Below are positions 7,797 to 16,358 of a stretch of DNA of 42,318 nucleotides, in pieces (position 1 is the first letter of the stretch; the number at the start of each line of letters is the position of its first letter). Position numbers and translations under genes: made by a program. A model generated the notes under the pieces. That model ran no database searches. It was not told where the DNA came from and was given only the letters and a program-made list of their open reading frames with translations. Origin of the DNA: Desulfobotulus mexicanus (lineage in GTDB: Bacteria > Desulfobacterota > Desulfobacteria > Desulfobacterales > ASO4-4); NCBI RefSeq assembly GCF_006175995.1, contig NZ_VDMB01000026.1:1-42318 (forward strand). Reading direction: 5' to 3'.

Positions 7797-8402
7797 ATGC
7801 TGCAGATTTTTGTCCATCTTTACCTTAAGATATTTTTATTGCTGACTCCCTTTTTTGTTCTTTCGGTATTTCTTTCCATGACAGCGGGTATGGGAAAAAA
7901 TGAGCGCCGTAAAATTGCCGGCAAGGTAACCATTGCGGTTCTTGTGGCATCCTTTGTGCTTTTTTTCTTCGGTCATTATATTTTTCTTGTATTTGGTATC
8001 ACCATTGATGCCTTTCGCATTGGGGCAGGTGCAATTCTTTTTTTATCGGCCGTGACCCTTGTACGGGGACCTGCACCTGGCACGCCTCCTCCCGTGAATG
8101 AAGGGGATTTTTCCGTTGTGCCCCTGGCCATACCCATTACCGTAGGTCCCGGAACCATAGGTGCCCTTCTTGTTATGGGAACAGGATATGAGACGGTGGC
8201 AGAAAAAATTACTGCCTGTATGTCCCTTACGGCTGCTGCATTTTCCGTTGGTGCCCTGCTCTGGTCCGCAGGTGGTGTGGAGCGTATCCTTGGTCGTCTC
8301 GGGCTTTCCATACTTACCAAGCTGACAGGACTTTTTGTTGCTTCCATTGCAGCTCAGATTATCTTCACAGGTATTCGTAATTTTTTAGGCCCCCTGCCAT
8401 GA
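7797..8402 (+). CDS. MarC family membrane protein
   Basis: This 201-residue protein has about six transmembrane helices and matches the MarC/UPF0056 family, including the PLAIPITVGPGTIGALL block in the middle that is the family signature. The function of the family is unproven; it was once linked to antibiotic resistance and later disputed. The stop overlaps the start of the next gene by four bases (ATGA), so it is co-translated with the Bcr/CflA exporter. Confidence 0.85.
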   Translation: MLQIFVHLYLKIFLLLTPFFVLSVFLSMTAGMGKNERRKIAGKVTIAVLVASFVLFFFGHYIFLVFGITIDAFRIGAGAILFLSAVTLVRGPAPGTPPPVNEGDFSVVPLAIPITVGPGTIGALLVMGTGYETVAEKITACMSLTAAAFSVGALLWSAGGVERILGRLGLSILTKLTGLFVASIAAQIIFTGIRNFLGPLP

Positions 8403-9595
8403 AAAAAGATGGTTTCGGGCGTATCATAGCTCTGATTGCTCTTTTATCGGCATTTCCTCCCCTGGCAACAGATATGTATCTTCCGGCCCTTCCCACCCTG
8501 CAGGCTCAGTGGAATCAGCCCCTGAGTATTGTCAATCTGACCCTTGTGGCTTTTTTTGTCACTTACTGTTTTTTTCTTCTGGTTTATGGTCCCCTTTCAG
8601 ATCGCTTTGGCCGGAAACCGCCCCTTATTGCGGGTATCGTGATTTATGTTGCGGCCTCTTTTCTTTGTGCTTCTGCTCCATCGATCTATCACCTGATTGC
8701 CTATCGTGTTCTTCAGGCTTCCGGGGCGGCCGCTGCATCTGCCATTGCACTGGCCATCATTAAGGACCGTATCCCCGGACAGAGAAGGGAACAGGCCATG
8801 GCCCATGTGGCCATTATCACTGCACTGGCACCCATGATTGCCCCTGTGATCGGAGGGCTTATCATGATTCGCCTGACATGGCCCTGGATTTTTGTTTCTC
8901 AGGGTATTCTTGGTTTGATTTCCTTGGGTGGCGTGGCCATGATGCGGGAGTCTCTGCAGAGAACTCCTGGAATTCAGGTTTCTTTCATGCGCCGCTATAT
9001 GGGCGTGATCAAAAACCGTCGTTTTTTGAGTATTGTAATGGTTATTTCCCTTGTGGGGCTTCCTCTTTTTGCCTTTATTGGTGGGTCCTCGGATATTTAT
9101 ATCAGCACCATGGGACTCTCCGAAAGTCAGTTTGGGGTCTTATTTGGTGCCAATGCCTTCTGTTTTATGGTTGGTTCTTTCTGCTGTTCACGTCTGGTTC
9201 GGAAGGCAGGCGGCATGCGACTTATGAGTATAGGGTTCTGCGGAATTTTTACTGGGGGAATGGCCCTTGTTTTTCTGCCCCTGCCGGGAGCCATGCAGAT
9301 GGCCCTTCCCATGGCTCTGATTACTTTCTGTATAGGTCTAAGCCGTCCGCCATCCAATAATATTGCCCTGGAACAGGTGGATGTGGATACGGGCAGCGCT
9401 TCTTCAATTCTGATCTTTATCTATTTTGTCATGGGGGCTTTTTCCATGTTCTTTATCTCTCTGGACTGGACGGATAAAGTACGGGTTATTGGTATTCTGG
9501 CTGCATGCAGTGGAGCTGGGTGTTTTGTATGCTGGCAGTTTTTAAAGCCGTTTCTTCGTATGCCTGTGATGGAGCAGAAAAGAAAAGCCTCCTGA
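8399..9595 (+). CDS. Bcr/CflA family drug-efflux MFS transporter
   Basis: This 398-residue major facilitator has 12 predicted helices. Near the N terminus it carries the family hallmark LATDMYLPALP and the loop 2-3 motif YGPLSDRFGRKP (MFS motif A). The region IAYRVLQASGAAAASAIALA matches motif B of drug:H+ antiporters. It probably exports a small toxic compound using the proton gradient; the substrate cannot be told. It overlaps the MarC-like gene by four bases, and a hairpin lies at its stop codon. Confidence 0.87.
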   Translation: MKKDGFGRIIALIALLSAFPPLATDMYLPALPTLQAQWNQPLSIVNLTLVAFFVTYCFFLLVYGPLSDRFGRKPPLIAGIVIYVAASFLCASAPSIYHLIAYRVLQASGAAAASAIALAIIKDRIPGQRREQAMAHVAIITALAPMIAPVIGGLIMIRLTWPWIFVSQGILGLISLGGVAMMRESLQRTPGIQVSFMRRYMGVIKNRRFLSIVMVISLVGLPLFAFIGGSSDIYISTMGLSESQFGVLFGANAFCFMVGSFCCSRLVRKAGGMRLMSIGFCGIFTGGMALVFLPLPGAMQMALPMALITFCIGLSRPPSNNIALEQVDVDTGSASSILIFIYFVMGAFSMFFISLDWTDKVRVIGILAACSGAGCFVCWQFLKPFLRMPVMEQKRKAS

Positions 9596-9609
9596 TATCA
9601 GGAGGCTTT
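9584..9609. terminator. Bidirectional terminator between exporter and rubrerythrin genes
   Basis: A perfect 26-base palindrome runs from 9584 to 9609, AAAGCCTCC at one end and GGAGGCTTT at the other, and overlaps the exporter stop codon. On the minus strand it continues as TTTTCTTTTC, a good tail for ending the perR-rbr transcript. On plus the T run is short. Confidence 0.65.
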
Positions 9610-9676
9610 CGGTATTCTATCTCTATACCATCATGTCTTTTTCAGGAATAATGACCCGAATCAGGATTATGGTAGT

Positions 9677-10252
9677 TTAGTAGTTGGTTGGTTTCATTTC
9701 AAAATGTGCCTGGGGATGGGCACAGGCAGGACACATTTCAGGTGCATTGTCCCCTGTGTGCACATAACCGCAGTTGCGGCAGGCCCAGGTGGTTTCAGGA
9801 TCTCTTTTGAAAACCCGTCCTGCCTCTATATTTGCTGCAAGGGCATTGTAACGGTTTTCATGATGTTCTTCGGCGATACAGATTTTTTCAAAGACAACGG
9901 CGATGGCTTCAAAACCTTCTTCACGGGCAGTTTTTGCGTATCCGGGATACATGGAGGTGAATTCTTCATACTCCCCCTGGGCGGCTGCTTTGAGGTTTTC
10001 AAGGGTGCTGCCGATAACTCCTGCAGGGAAATTCCAGCGTACTTCCACTTCGCCGCCTTCAAGGAATTTGAAAAAACGCTTTGCATGTTCTTTTTCCTGA
10101 TTGGCAGTTTCTTCGAAAATGGCCGCAATCTGAACATAGCCTTCTTTTTTGGCTTGTGCTGCAAAATAGGTGTAGCGGTTTCTTGCCTGGGATTCACCTG
10201 CAAAAGCTGTCAGAAGGTTTTTTTCAGTCTGTGTTCCTTTAATAGATTTCAT
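9677..10252 (-). CDS. rbr: Rubrerythrin
   Basis: This 191-residue cytoplasmic protein is a peroxide-reducing rubrerythrin of the usual length. The N-terminal ferritin-like domain holds the di-iron ligands in the repeated Glu motifs (AGESQARNRY, EETANQEKEHAKRF, EKICIAEEHHENRY). The C-terminal rubredoxin domain has two Cys pairs (CRNCG and CPACAHP). It reduces hydrogen peroxide to water using electrons from rubredoxin or NADH-linked partners (family knowledge). The start follows AAAGGAG. It lies 38 bases downstream of the perR-type gene in the same direction, so it is probably co-transcribed and derepressed by peroxide. Confidence 0.95.
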   Translation of the reverse strand: MKSIKGTQTEKNLLTAFAGESQARNRYTYFAAQAKKEGYVQIAAIFEETANQEKEHAKRFFKFLEGGEVEVRWNFPAGVIGSTLENLKAAAQGEYEEFTSMYPGYAKTAREEGFEAIAVVFEKICIAEEHHENRYNALAANIEAGRVFKRDPETTWACRNCGYVHTGDNAPEMCPACAHPQAHFEMKPTNY

Positions 10253-10290
10253 TACGCATCTCTCCTTTGATAAATTGAAGGTTCATTTTA

Positions 10291-10746
10291 TTATGGTTCC
10301 ACTGAAAGGGGATTTTTGATGAGGCCTTGGGGAAAATCGTGTTTCTGACATTCCGGGCATAATCCCCTGATTTCAACAATAACTTCGTGTATCTGGTATG
10401 CTGTTTTCAGATCCTGTAAAAGAAGTTTCTCCAAAAGATCCGTTTCATTAATATCCCCAAGGCTGTCGCAGCAGGTGCAGCGTATATGCACATGGGGATT
10501 TGTATTGCCATCGTAGCGCCTTGGGCCAGTCCCTGTATCAATTCTTTGAATATAGCCGTTCTCGCTTAAGCTTTCAAGATTGCGGTATACGGTGCCAAGG
10601 CTTATGCGGGGCAGCCTGTGCTTTACATTCTGGTAAATGGCGTCTGCTGTTGGATGTTTTTTTGTGTTCAGCACCTCTTCAAGGATAATACGTCTTTGGG
10701 TACTCAGGCGTATGGCACCCAGTTTGTTTTCTGTTTTTTTTTCCAA
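10291..10746 (-). CDS. perR: PerR-like Fur family regulator (TTG start)
   Basis: The Fur-family fold is clear: a winged helix with SLGTVYRNLESL, then HVHIRCTCC and CPEC, whose two CXXC pairs form the structural zinc site. The first in-frame ATG (10836) would add 30 unusual residues and cover the putative operator. I prefer TTG at 10746, because AAGGAG lies seven bases before it and the 151-residue product then has the normal family length. Together with rbr directly downstream and the operator upstream, PerR-type peroxide sensing is more likely than iron or zinc control, but the sequence alone does not separate these firmly. Confidence 0.82.
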   Translation of the reverse strand: MEKKTENKLGAIRLSTQRRIILEEVLNTKKHPTADAIYQNVKHRLPRISLGTVYRNLESLSENGYIQRIDTGTGPRRYDGNTNPHVHIRCTCCDSLGDINETDLLEKLLLQDLKTAYQIHEVIVEIRGLCPECQKHDFPQGLIKNPLSVEP

Positions 10747-10801
10747 AAGACGGCTCCTTGCACTGACTGACCATTTAAAGTGGATACCCGCTTTAAATTT
10801 C

Positions 10802-10816
10802 TGATAATGATTACTA
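10802..10816. promoter_or_regulatory. PerR/Fur-type operator
   Basis: TGATAATGATTACTA is an imperfect 7-1-7 palindrome matching the PerR box TTATAATNATTATAA at 11 of 14 fixed positions. It lies about 55 bases upstream of the TTG start of the regulator gene, as expected for autoregulation of perR-rbr. Confidence 0.55.
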
Positions 10817-10843
10817 TTAAGCCTTGAGCCTGTCAAGGAAAAA

Positions 10844-11485
10844 TCAGGGATGAATCATCTTAATGATTTTTCTTGTAAGTATACCCATGGCAATATCATG
10901 GGCCGCTATTACAGCACCTTTACTGCTGTCTTCTGCCATGACCTGCACCTCAAAGGCTTCTTCCCTCTCAACAGCTGATTTTCGAATAATACCAAAGGTT
11001 CCGAGAAGCCGGACATTTCCATTTATATCCGATGAAAAATCGAGTATCTGTATACGTATTCGCTGATTTGCTCCTCCATAGGCACCGCTGATATCCACAG
11101 GAATTACACGGAAGTCCGGAAGGGCTGCATCCAGCCTTGCTGCAAGGGATTCCCGGAACAGACGATCCAGTGCTGCTGCCCATCTCTCCTGTTCATGGAT
11201 GATAATTTCGTTTTCAGAGCTTCTGGTAATGAGCTGCGGCCGATCAAGATGCCTTGGCAGATTTGTTGTTTCTATGACAAGGATTTCTGTCTTTTCGTTT
11301 TTTTCTATAAGCGGGGGGGTACTGATACCCAGATGATAAACCCTTGGCTGGGGCGTGGCCGTGCAGCCTGAAATAAGCAATGCAAAAAGTATCAGGTAGA
11401 GGGGTGTTGGAAATCCGCATACCTTATTGCATAAGAAATCAGAAATATTTATTTTTTTAAATAAAGCTGCTTTCTTAACTCTCAT
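10844..11485 (-). CDS. pqiC: PqiC-like lipoprotein (ABC-type transport auxiliary)
   Basis: This 213-residue protein has a hydrophobic segment ending in the lipobox LLISGC (near residue 41), so it is an outer-membrane-directed lipoprotein. Downstream residues such as RVYHLG and LDRPQLITRSS fit the PqiC/YmbA (DUF330) family. In PqiABC systems this subunit anchors the MCE protein PqiB at the outer membrane for lipid transport across the periplasm. It is the last gene of a pqiA-pqiB-pqiC operon on the minus strand, 46 bases after pqiB. An AAGGAG site precedes the ATG; the N-terminal leader before the hydrophobic stretch is rather long. Confidence 0.82.
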   Translation of the reverse strand: MRVKKAALFKKINISDFLCNKVCGFPTPLYLILFALLISGCTATPQPRVYHLGISTPPLIEKNEKTEILVIETTNLPRHLDRPQLITRSSENEIIIHEQERWAAALDRLFRESLAARLDAALPDFRVIPVDISGAYGGANQRIRIQILDFSSDINGNVRLLGTFGIIRKSAVEREEAFEVQVMAEDSSKGAVIAAHDIAMGILTRKIIKMIHP

Positions 11486-11531
11486 GAAATGTCTCCTTGT
11501 TTTTCGTTTTATTCTAATTTTTCAGTACATT

Positions 11532-13100
11532 TTATTTCCCGTAGATCAGTGTATCAGGTCTGGCTTCTATGCTTTCTGCAAGGATACGGATGGCCCGTGC
11601 TGATTCAGCAAGCTCCCTTGCCGCCTGACTCAGATCTCTGTACAGGGGGCTTCCCGGTTTCATTCCGTCAAGGCCTTCATTCAAACCTTCAAGGGTTGTA
11701 TGAATGGCGGTAAGGACCTCCTGGCTGTATGTCAGCAGGGGCTTGATATCTTCAGGAATTTCCTGCAGGCCTTTCAGCATGGCCTGTGCTTCTTTCATGG
11801 TTTCAATAGTATTTTCAGCAATACCTTCCATGGGGAGCTTTTGAATACGGTCTAATATGGCAATGGCTTTTCCCGCAAGCTGTGTAAAGGGATGGGGAAG
11901 GGTGGGAATGACGGGAAAGCCTTCTTTGTTATAGGATAGTTTACCTGAAGGGTTTTCGCTGTCCATTTCCATGGAGATAAAAAGCTGACCTGTAAGCATG
12001 TTGCCCATTTCAAGTCTGGCCTTAAGTCCCTTTTCCAGCATTTCCACAAGTTGTGTTTCTGCTTCTGAATGGTTATTTCCCATTAGTATTTCCGGAAGAA
12101 TGGATATTTTAACGGGGATTTTGATATTGTCGCTGTCTTTGTCATAGTAAAGCCTGACACTTAGAACCTCACCGATCTGTACACCTTTATAGTCCACGGG
12201 AGCACCGGGATTCAGGCCCCGTATGGAACTGTCAAAGTAGAGGATAAATTTTTTCCCCATCTGCATGGATCTGGATCTGATTTCCCTGAAGCTTGGAAAA
12301 AGATGAAATTCATCTCCGTTTTTTGCAGGGCTGGCTTCGGGATCGGGATTGTCAAAGGCAATACCACCCACCAGCATAGACTCCAGTGATTCTGATTGAA
12401 AACGAATACCGTCTGCACCAAAGGAAAAATCAATGCCCGAGTCCCGCCAGAAACGACTGGATGCTGTAACATGGGTGTCGTAGGGAGATTTTATGAAAAC
12501 ATCGAGAAGAATTTTGTCATGATTCCCAAGGATGGTTCGAGCTTCCACGGTTCCTGCGTGAATTTTTCTGAAATAGACAGGGGTGCCCACCTCAATGCCG
12601 CCGGAATCGGTTTCGAGGAGAATGCGCAGCCCCGGTGTTTCAGAAGGGGTTATGGGCGGATTCTCAAGCCCTGTGAAAACCGTTGCCGGTTTTCCGCTTC
12701 CCGGCTCTATGGCAATATAGGCTCCCGAAAGAAGGGTATTCAGTCCGGATATGCCCTGTCTGTCGATGCGGGGACGGACTACCCAGAAGCGGCTGTCTTC
12801 CGTGAGATAGGGCAGAACCTCCCTCGTAACGCGGACATGCACCATGATATGGGAAAGATCTTGTGAAAGCTCAAGGCTTTCCACGGTGCCGATGGAAAGA
12901 TCCTTGAAGCGGAGCTGGGTTTTGCCTGTCACAAGGCCGGATGCGGTTTCAAAACTTATGGTTATGAGAACACCACGCTGGGCATAGTGCTGGAAAAGGA
13001 GCCAGCCACCCATGAGCATTGCTGCAAGGGGAATCAGCCAGATCCAGAAGCGGTTTTTCGCCATGGTGATTTCCGGAAGTTCATTTTCAGGACTGTTCAT
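11532..13100 (-). CDS. pqiB: PqiB-like MCE-domain protein
   Basis: The product is 522 residues from the ATG at 13100, which has AGGGGA at good spacing; the upstream ATG at 13160 would extend into pqiA. A single N-terminal transmembrane helix (FWIWLIPLAAMLMGGWLLF) is followed by three MCE domains (around residues 30-125, 145-250 and 270-380). Each carries the GLxxGxxVxxxGxxIGxV type pattern, for example GLNPGAPVDYKGVQIGEV. The C-terminal third is helical, as in PqiB, where it forms a needle spanning the periplasm. The role is phospholipid transport between membranes (family knowledge). Its start overlaps pqiA by 14 bases. Confidence 0.9.
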   Translation of the reverse strand: MNSPENELPEITMAKNRFWIWLIPLAAMLMGGWLLFQHYAQRGVLITISFETASGLVTGKTQLRFKDLSIGTVESLELSQDLSHIMVHVRVTREVLPYLTEDSRFWVVRPRIDRQGISGLNTLLSGAYIAIEPGSGKPATVFTGLENPPITPSETPGLRILLETDSGGIEVGTPVYFRKIHAGTVEARTILGNHDKILLDVFIKSPYDTHVTASSRFWRDSGIDFSFGADGIRFQSESLESMLVGGIAFDNPDPEASPAKNGDEFHLFPSFREIRSRSMQMGKKFILYFDSSIRGLNPGAPVDYKGVQIGEVLSVRLYYDKDSDNIKIPVKISILPEILMGNNHSEAETQLVEMLEKGLKARLEMGNMLTGQLFISMEMDSENPSGKLSYNKEGFPVIPTLPHPFTQLAGKAIAILDRIQKLPMEGIAENTIETMKEAQAMLKGLQEIPEDIKPLLTYSQEVLTAIHTTLEGLNEGLDGMKPGSPLYRDLSQAARELAESARAIRILAESIEARPDTLIYGK

Positions 13101-14346
13101 TGTTTTTCCCCTGAGGAGTTGAATCCCAGAGCAGTCTGGGGTCAAAGGTTTCTGCGGCAAAAAGGGTGATTACAACCATGGCGGCAAAGGCAGTGGCTGC
13201 AATGCCGGGTTGTATGGTGGCAAGGCTTCCCATCTGTATCATGGCGGCCAGAGTGGCGACCACAAAAACATCCACCATGGACCACTTGCCTATGAATTCT
13301 GTGATTTTATATATTTTTGTAAGGTCATTCGGATAATTTTTTTTCCGGAAATATACGCTGCCTGTGAGATATAGGAGGGCCAGCAGTTTTGCCAGAGGAA
13401 TGAAAACGCTGGCAAAAAAAACAATGGAGGCAACGGCATAGGCCTTTGTTTCCCATAAGAGAATCACACCGCCAATAATGGTACTGTAAATGGTTGTTCC
13501 AAGGTTTTCCGTAATCATGATGGGATAGAGGTTAGCCGGAATATAGAGGATAAAAGCGGTTATGGTCAGGGCAAAGGTACGGTTGATACTCTGGGGAATC
13601 CGGTTGTGAAGGGGGCTTGCACAACGGGTGCAGCGTTTTTGTCCTGTTTTATGGATGCGGGTGCAGGTATGGCAGGGAACAAGACCCGTTGCAATGGCCC
13701 GTTTTCCCGGCAGGGGTGCTGGGTTAAGGCCGGGGCGGCTCAGTCGCTGCCACATATCCCTGACCGGGATGACCAGAAAGGAAAAGCGGATGAAAAACAC
13801 CTGAATGCAGAAGGCCCAGAATCCGTGGAGAAGCTGAATATCTGCCATATGCATGGCCTTTACCAGTACTACAATAATGCTGATAAGATAAACATCTGTC
13901 ATATCCCAGAAACGGATGCGGGAAAAGGCTTTGAGCATAAAGCGGTAAAAGGGAGGTTTTGTTTTATGATAGAGAAAAAAAAGCAGGTAGATTAAGAGGA
14001 GAATGGAAATAAGCGGTGCGGCAATTAGAAGAAGCCCCGTAAAAATGGCCAGTGGCAGCATATTATGCTGTGTCAGGATTATAACTGCAGATGGCAGGGA
14101 AATGGTCTGGTGCTGCCCGCCAAATCCTATGGCAATAAAAGGAAGTGTCATGGCAATGATCCAGCCCACAAGGGCTGTGAGGCAGAGAGCCAGAGGCAGG
14201 GCTGTGCCATACATGCATCTTCCTGTCAGGCGGGTACCGCAGCTTTTACAGAGAGCTACATGACCCGGCAGAAGACGGGGCCTGATGTGCAGGCGGTCGC
14301 AGGACGGGCAGGCAATCCAGTCCCGGTAAAAAATAAGAGTATTCAT
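13087..14346 (-). CDS. pqiA: PqiA-like membrane protein
   Basis: This 419-residue protein has two homologous halves. Each half opens with a zinc-ribbon-like motif (CPSCDRLH...CKSC near residue 13; CHTCTRIH...CTRC near 225) and continues with about four membrane helices. This is the usual PqiA architecture. PqiA is the inner-membrane partner of the MCE protein PqiB and probably loads or receives lipid. It is the first gene of the pqiABC operon and overlaps pqiB, showing translational coupling. The 231-base gap upstream to ndh shows no clear regulatory site. Confidence 0.9.
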   Translation of the reverse strand: MNTLIFYRDWIACPSCDRLHIRPRLLPGHVALCKSCGTRLTGRCMYGTALPLALCLTALVGWIIAMTLPFIAIGFGGQHQTISLPSAVIILTQHNMLPLAIFTGLLLIAAPLISILLLIYLLFFLYHKTKPPFYRFMLKAFSRIRFWDMTDVYLISIIVVLVKAMHMADIQLLHGFWAFCIQVFFIRFSFLVIPVRDMWQRLSRPGLNPAPLPGKRAIATGLVPCHTCTRIHKTGQKRCTRCASPLHNRIPQSINRTFALTITAFILYIPANLYPIMITENLGTTIYSTIIGGVILLWETKAYAVASIVFFASVFIPLAKLLALLYLTGSVYFRKKNYPNDLTKIYKITEFIGKWSMVDVFVVATLAAMIQMGSLATIQPGIAATAFAAMVVITLFAAETFDPRLLWDSTPQGKNNEQS

Positions 14347-14577
14347 TGAAAGCCTTTCTTTCTGAACCCATATAATATTTTTTTTAAAAGGGCTTTATGA
14401 AAGACCGCTTTTGTTTTGACATGAGTAAAAGGCTTTTTGTTTTTTTGTGAAAGTCTCTGGATGACAAAAATCCCTTTCCAAATTACAATACACAAATATG
14501 ATGATTTTGCCAAAGACAGGAAAATACAGACAGGGCTTTCTTAACGGTATACTGGAAAGCAGGGGGTGAAAATACTT

Positions 14578-15891
14578 ATGAAACATGTGCTTATTGTAGG
14601 TGGAGGTTTTGTGGGCCTCAATGCGGCAAAAATCCTTGGGAAATCGGGTAAAGTCAGGGTTACCCTGATGGACCGTAAAAATTATCATCTTTTTCAACCA
14701 CTTCTCTATCAGGTTGCCATGGCTGGACTCAGCCCTGCTGAAATAGCAGCCCCTCTGCGCAGTCTGCTTTCAGTTTATCCCAATGTGCGGGTTCTTCAGG
14801 CAGAAGCCTTATCCATTGATAGGGATGCCAGAAAGGTGGAAACCAGTATTGGCAGTACCAGCTATGATTATCTTGTTCTAGGCTGTGGAGCCCAACATAC
14901 CTATTTTGGTAATGAAGCATGGGAGCCACTGGCTCCGGGCCTGAAAACAATAGAACAGGCCACGGAAATCCGCAGAAGGATTCTTTATGCTTTTGAGAAG
15001 GCGGAATCTACAGATAACGTTGAAGAAAAGATGAAGCAGCTCACCTTTGTGGTGGTAGGCGGTGGTACAACAGGGGTGGAGCTTTCCGGAGCCATCGGTG
15101 AGATGAGCAGGTATACCTTTTCCAAGGATTTTAAAAATATTGATCCAAAACTGACAAGGGTTATTCTGGTGGAGGCTGGCGAGCGTATTCTTCCTGCATA
15201 TCATCCGGATCTTTCTGCAAGGGCCACAAGGGATCTGGAATCTCTGGGGGTTCAGGTCTGGACATCCAAAAGGGTTGAGGCTGTGGATTCCGAAGGCGTG
15301 ACCATTGGCAAGGAGCGTATACAGGCGGCTACGGTGATCTGGGCTGCGGGCATACAGGCCTCGGAAATGAATCAGTTCCTTGGTCAGGAGACAGACTGGC
15401 TGGGGCGGGTCGGTGTGAAACAGGATCTGAGCATTGAGGGACACCCTGAAATATTTGTGGGTGGGGATCAGGCGGCTTTCAAGCCGGAAGGGGCTTCTGA
15501 GGCATTGTCCGGGGTTGCTCCGGTGGCACTGCATCAGGGTCGTCATATTGCACGTAATATACTTTGTGATATAGCAGAAAAACCACGCAGGGATTTTCAG
15601 TATTTTGATAAAGGACAGATGGCGACCATAGGCAGAAGCCGGGCTGTGGTGGAAGTCGGCAGAATTCGTTTCTCTGGTTTTTTTGCCTGGATCACCTGGC
15701 TTTTCATCCATATTTATTTTCTTGCGGGCTTTAAAAACAGGCTTTTTGTGGTGTTGCAATGGGCCGGGGCCTATCTTACCTTTAACCGGGGTGCCCGTCT
15801 CATTGTTAACAAGGAATGGCAGTTCTATAAGCCCGGAAAAAAAGAATCTGTCCCGAAGGATGATTCCGGGGAGCAGAAAAAGAATCTCTGA
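14578..15891 (+). CDS. ndh: Type II NADH dehydrogenase
   Basis: This is a 437-residue FAD enzyme. The N-terminal dinucleotide fold VGGGFVGLNAAK (7-18) binds FAD, and a second fold with VVVGGGTTGVELSGA binds NAD(P)H. The C-terminal hydrophobic stretch with FFAWITWLFIHIYFLAGF is typical of NDH-2 and anchors it at the membrane. It oxidises NADH and reduces quinone without pumping ions. ATG 14578 is preferred because the GTG at 14566 lies inside the probable ribosome binding site AGGGGG. It appears monocistronic. In a menaquinone-containing anaerobe it may burn excess NADH or serve oxygen protection. Confidence 0.9.
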   Translation: MKHVLIVGGGFVGLNAAKILGKSGKVRVTLMDRKNYHLFQPLLYQVAMAGLSPAEIAAPLRSLLSVYPNVRVLQAEALSIDRDARKVETSIGSTSYDYLVLGCGAQHTYFGNEAWEPLAPGLKTIEQATEIRRRILYAFEKAESTDNVEEKMKQLTFVVVGGGTTGVELSGAIGEMSRYTFSKDFKNIDPKLTRVILVEAGERILPAYHPDLSARATRDLESLGVQVWTSKRVEAVDSEGVTIGKERIQAATVIWAAGIQASEMNQFLGQETDWLGRVGVKQDLSIEGHPEIFVGGDQAAFKPEGASEALSGVAPVALHQGRHIARNILCDIAEKPRRDFQYFDKGQMATIGRSRAVVEVGRIRFSGFFAWITWLFIHIYFLAGFKNRLFVVLQWAGAYLTFNRGARLIVNKEWQFYKPGKKESVPKDDSGEQKKNL

Positions 15892-15892
15892 T

Positions 15893-16308
15893 TTTTTATT
15901 GTTCAGCACAGTTTTCCAAGTACCATACCTGCAAGACAGATGCACAGGCCCCAGGCTATTTGCCAGTGACGCAATCTTATTCTTAGGGCTTATTGGCCTG
16001 TGCGGAAGCGGCAAAAACTCCCCGCCACAGGCAGGATAAGCATTTTGATTACCAGGGCAATCTTAAGCACGCTGCCTTGTGGCGGCTCAGACAGTTTGCC
16101 GCTTTTATTAGCACTCCGGCACTCAAGCTTGCAAAAGCCCATTGTTTTCATCGCAGGCTCTGGGTTTATGGCTTGAGTGCTGGACAAAACTCTGATCCGA
16201 AACGATTGCAATGTCACTTGCAAATAGCCACGGAGCCTTGCAACAGTACGAAGCTGCTGCAATTATTACAGCATTGGCAGTTCGGAATAAACTGTGCTGA
16301 ATAATTAC
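15893..16308. repeat. Palindromic intergenic element of about 410 bp
   Basis: The ends are inverted copies: TTCAGCACAGTTT near 15902-15914 and AAACTGTGCTGAA near 16288-16300. A second inverted pair lies inside: GGCTATTTGCCAGTGAC (from 15954) against GTCACTTGCAAATAGCC (16214-16230). A third pair, GCACTCAAGC and GCTTGAGTGC (about 16119-16180), makes an inner hairpin. About 45 bases of the right arm recur at 18171-18223. This is a structured, non-coding repeat with MITE-like ends. A 103-codon ORF at 15993-16304 is made of the repeat and is unlikely to be a gene. Confidence 0.65.
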
Positions 16309-16358
16309 GATTTTTTAAGCTTTTCATGGATGAAAGCCTCCGGGAATCAGATCCTGTC

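Noticed and set aside
14878-16014. 378-codon minus-strand ORF
   Set aside because: It is antisense to ndh and runs into the palindromic element; no motif.
15993-16304. 103-codon ORF in the ndh-dacB gap
   Set aside because: It is made almost entirely of the palindromic repeat, with no ribosome binding site. Such repeat-derived ORFs are often annotated as hypothetical proteins.
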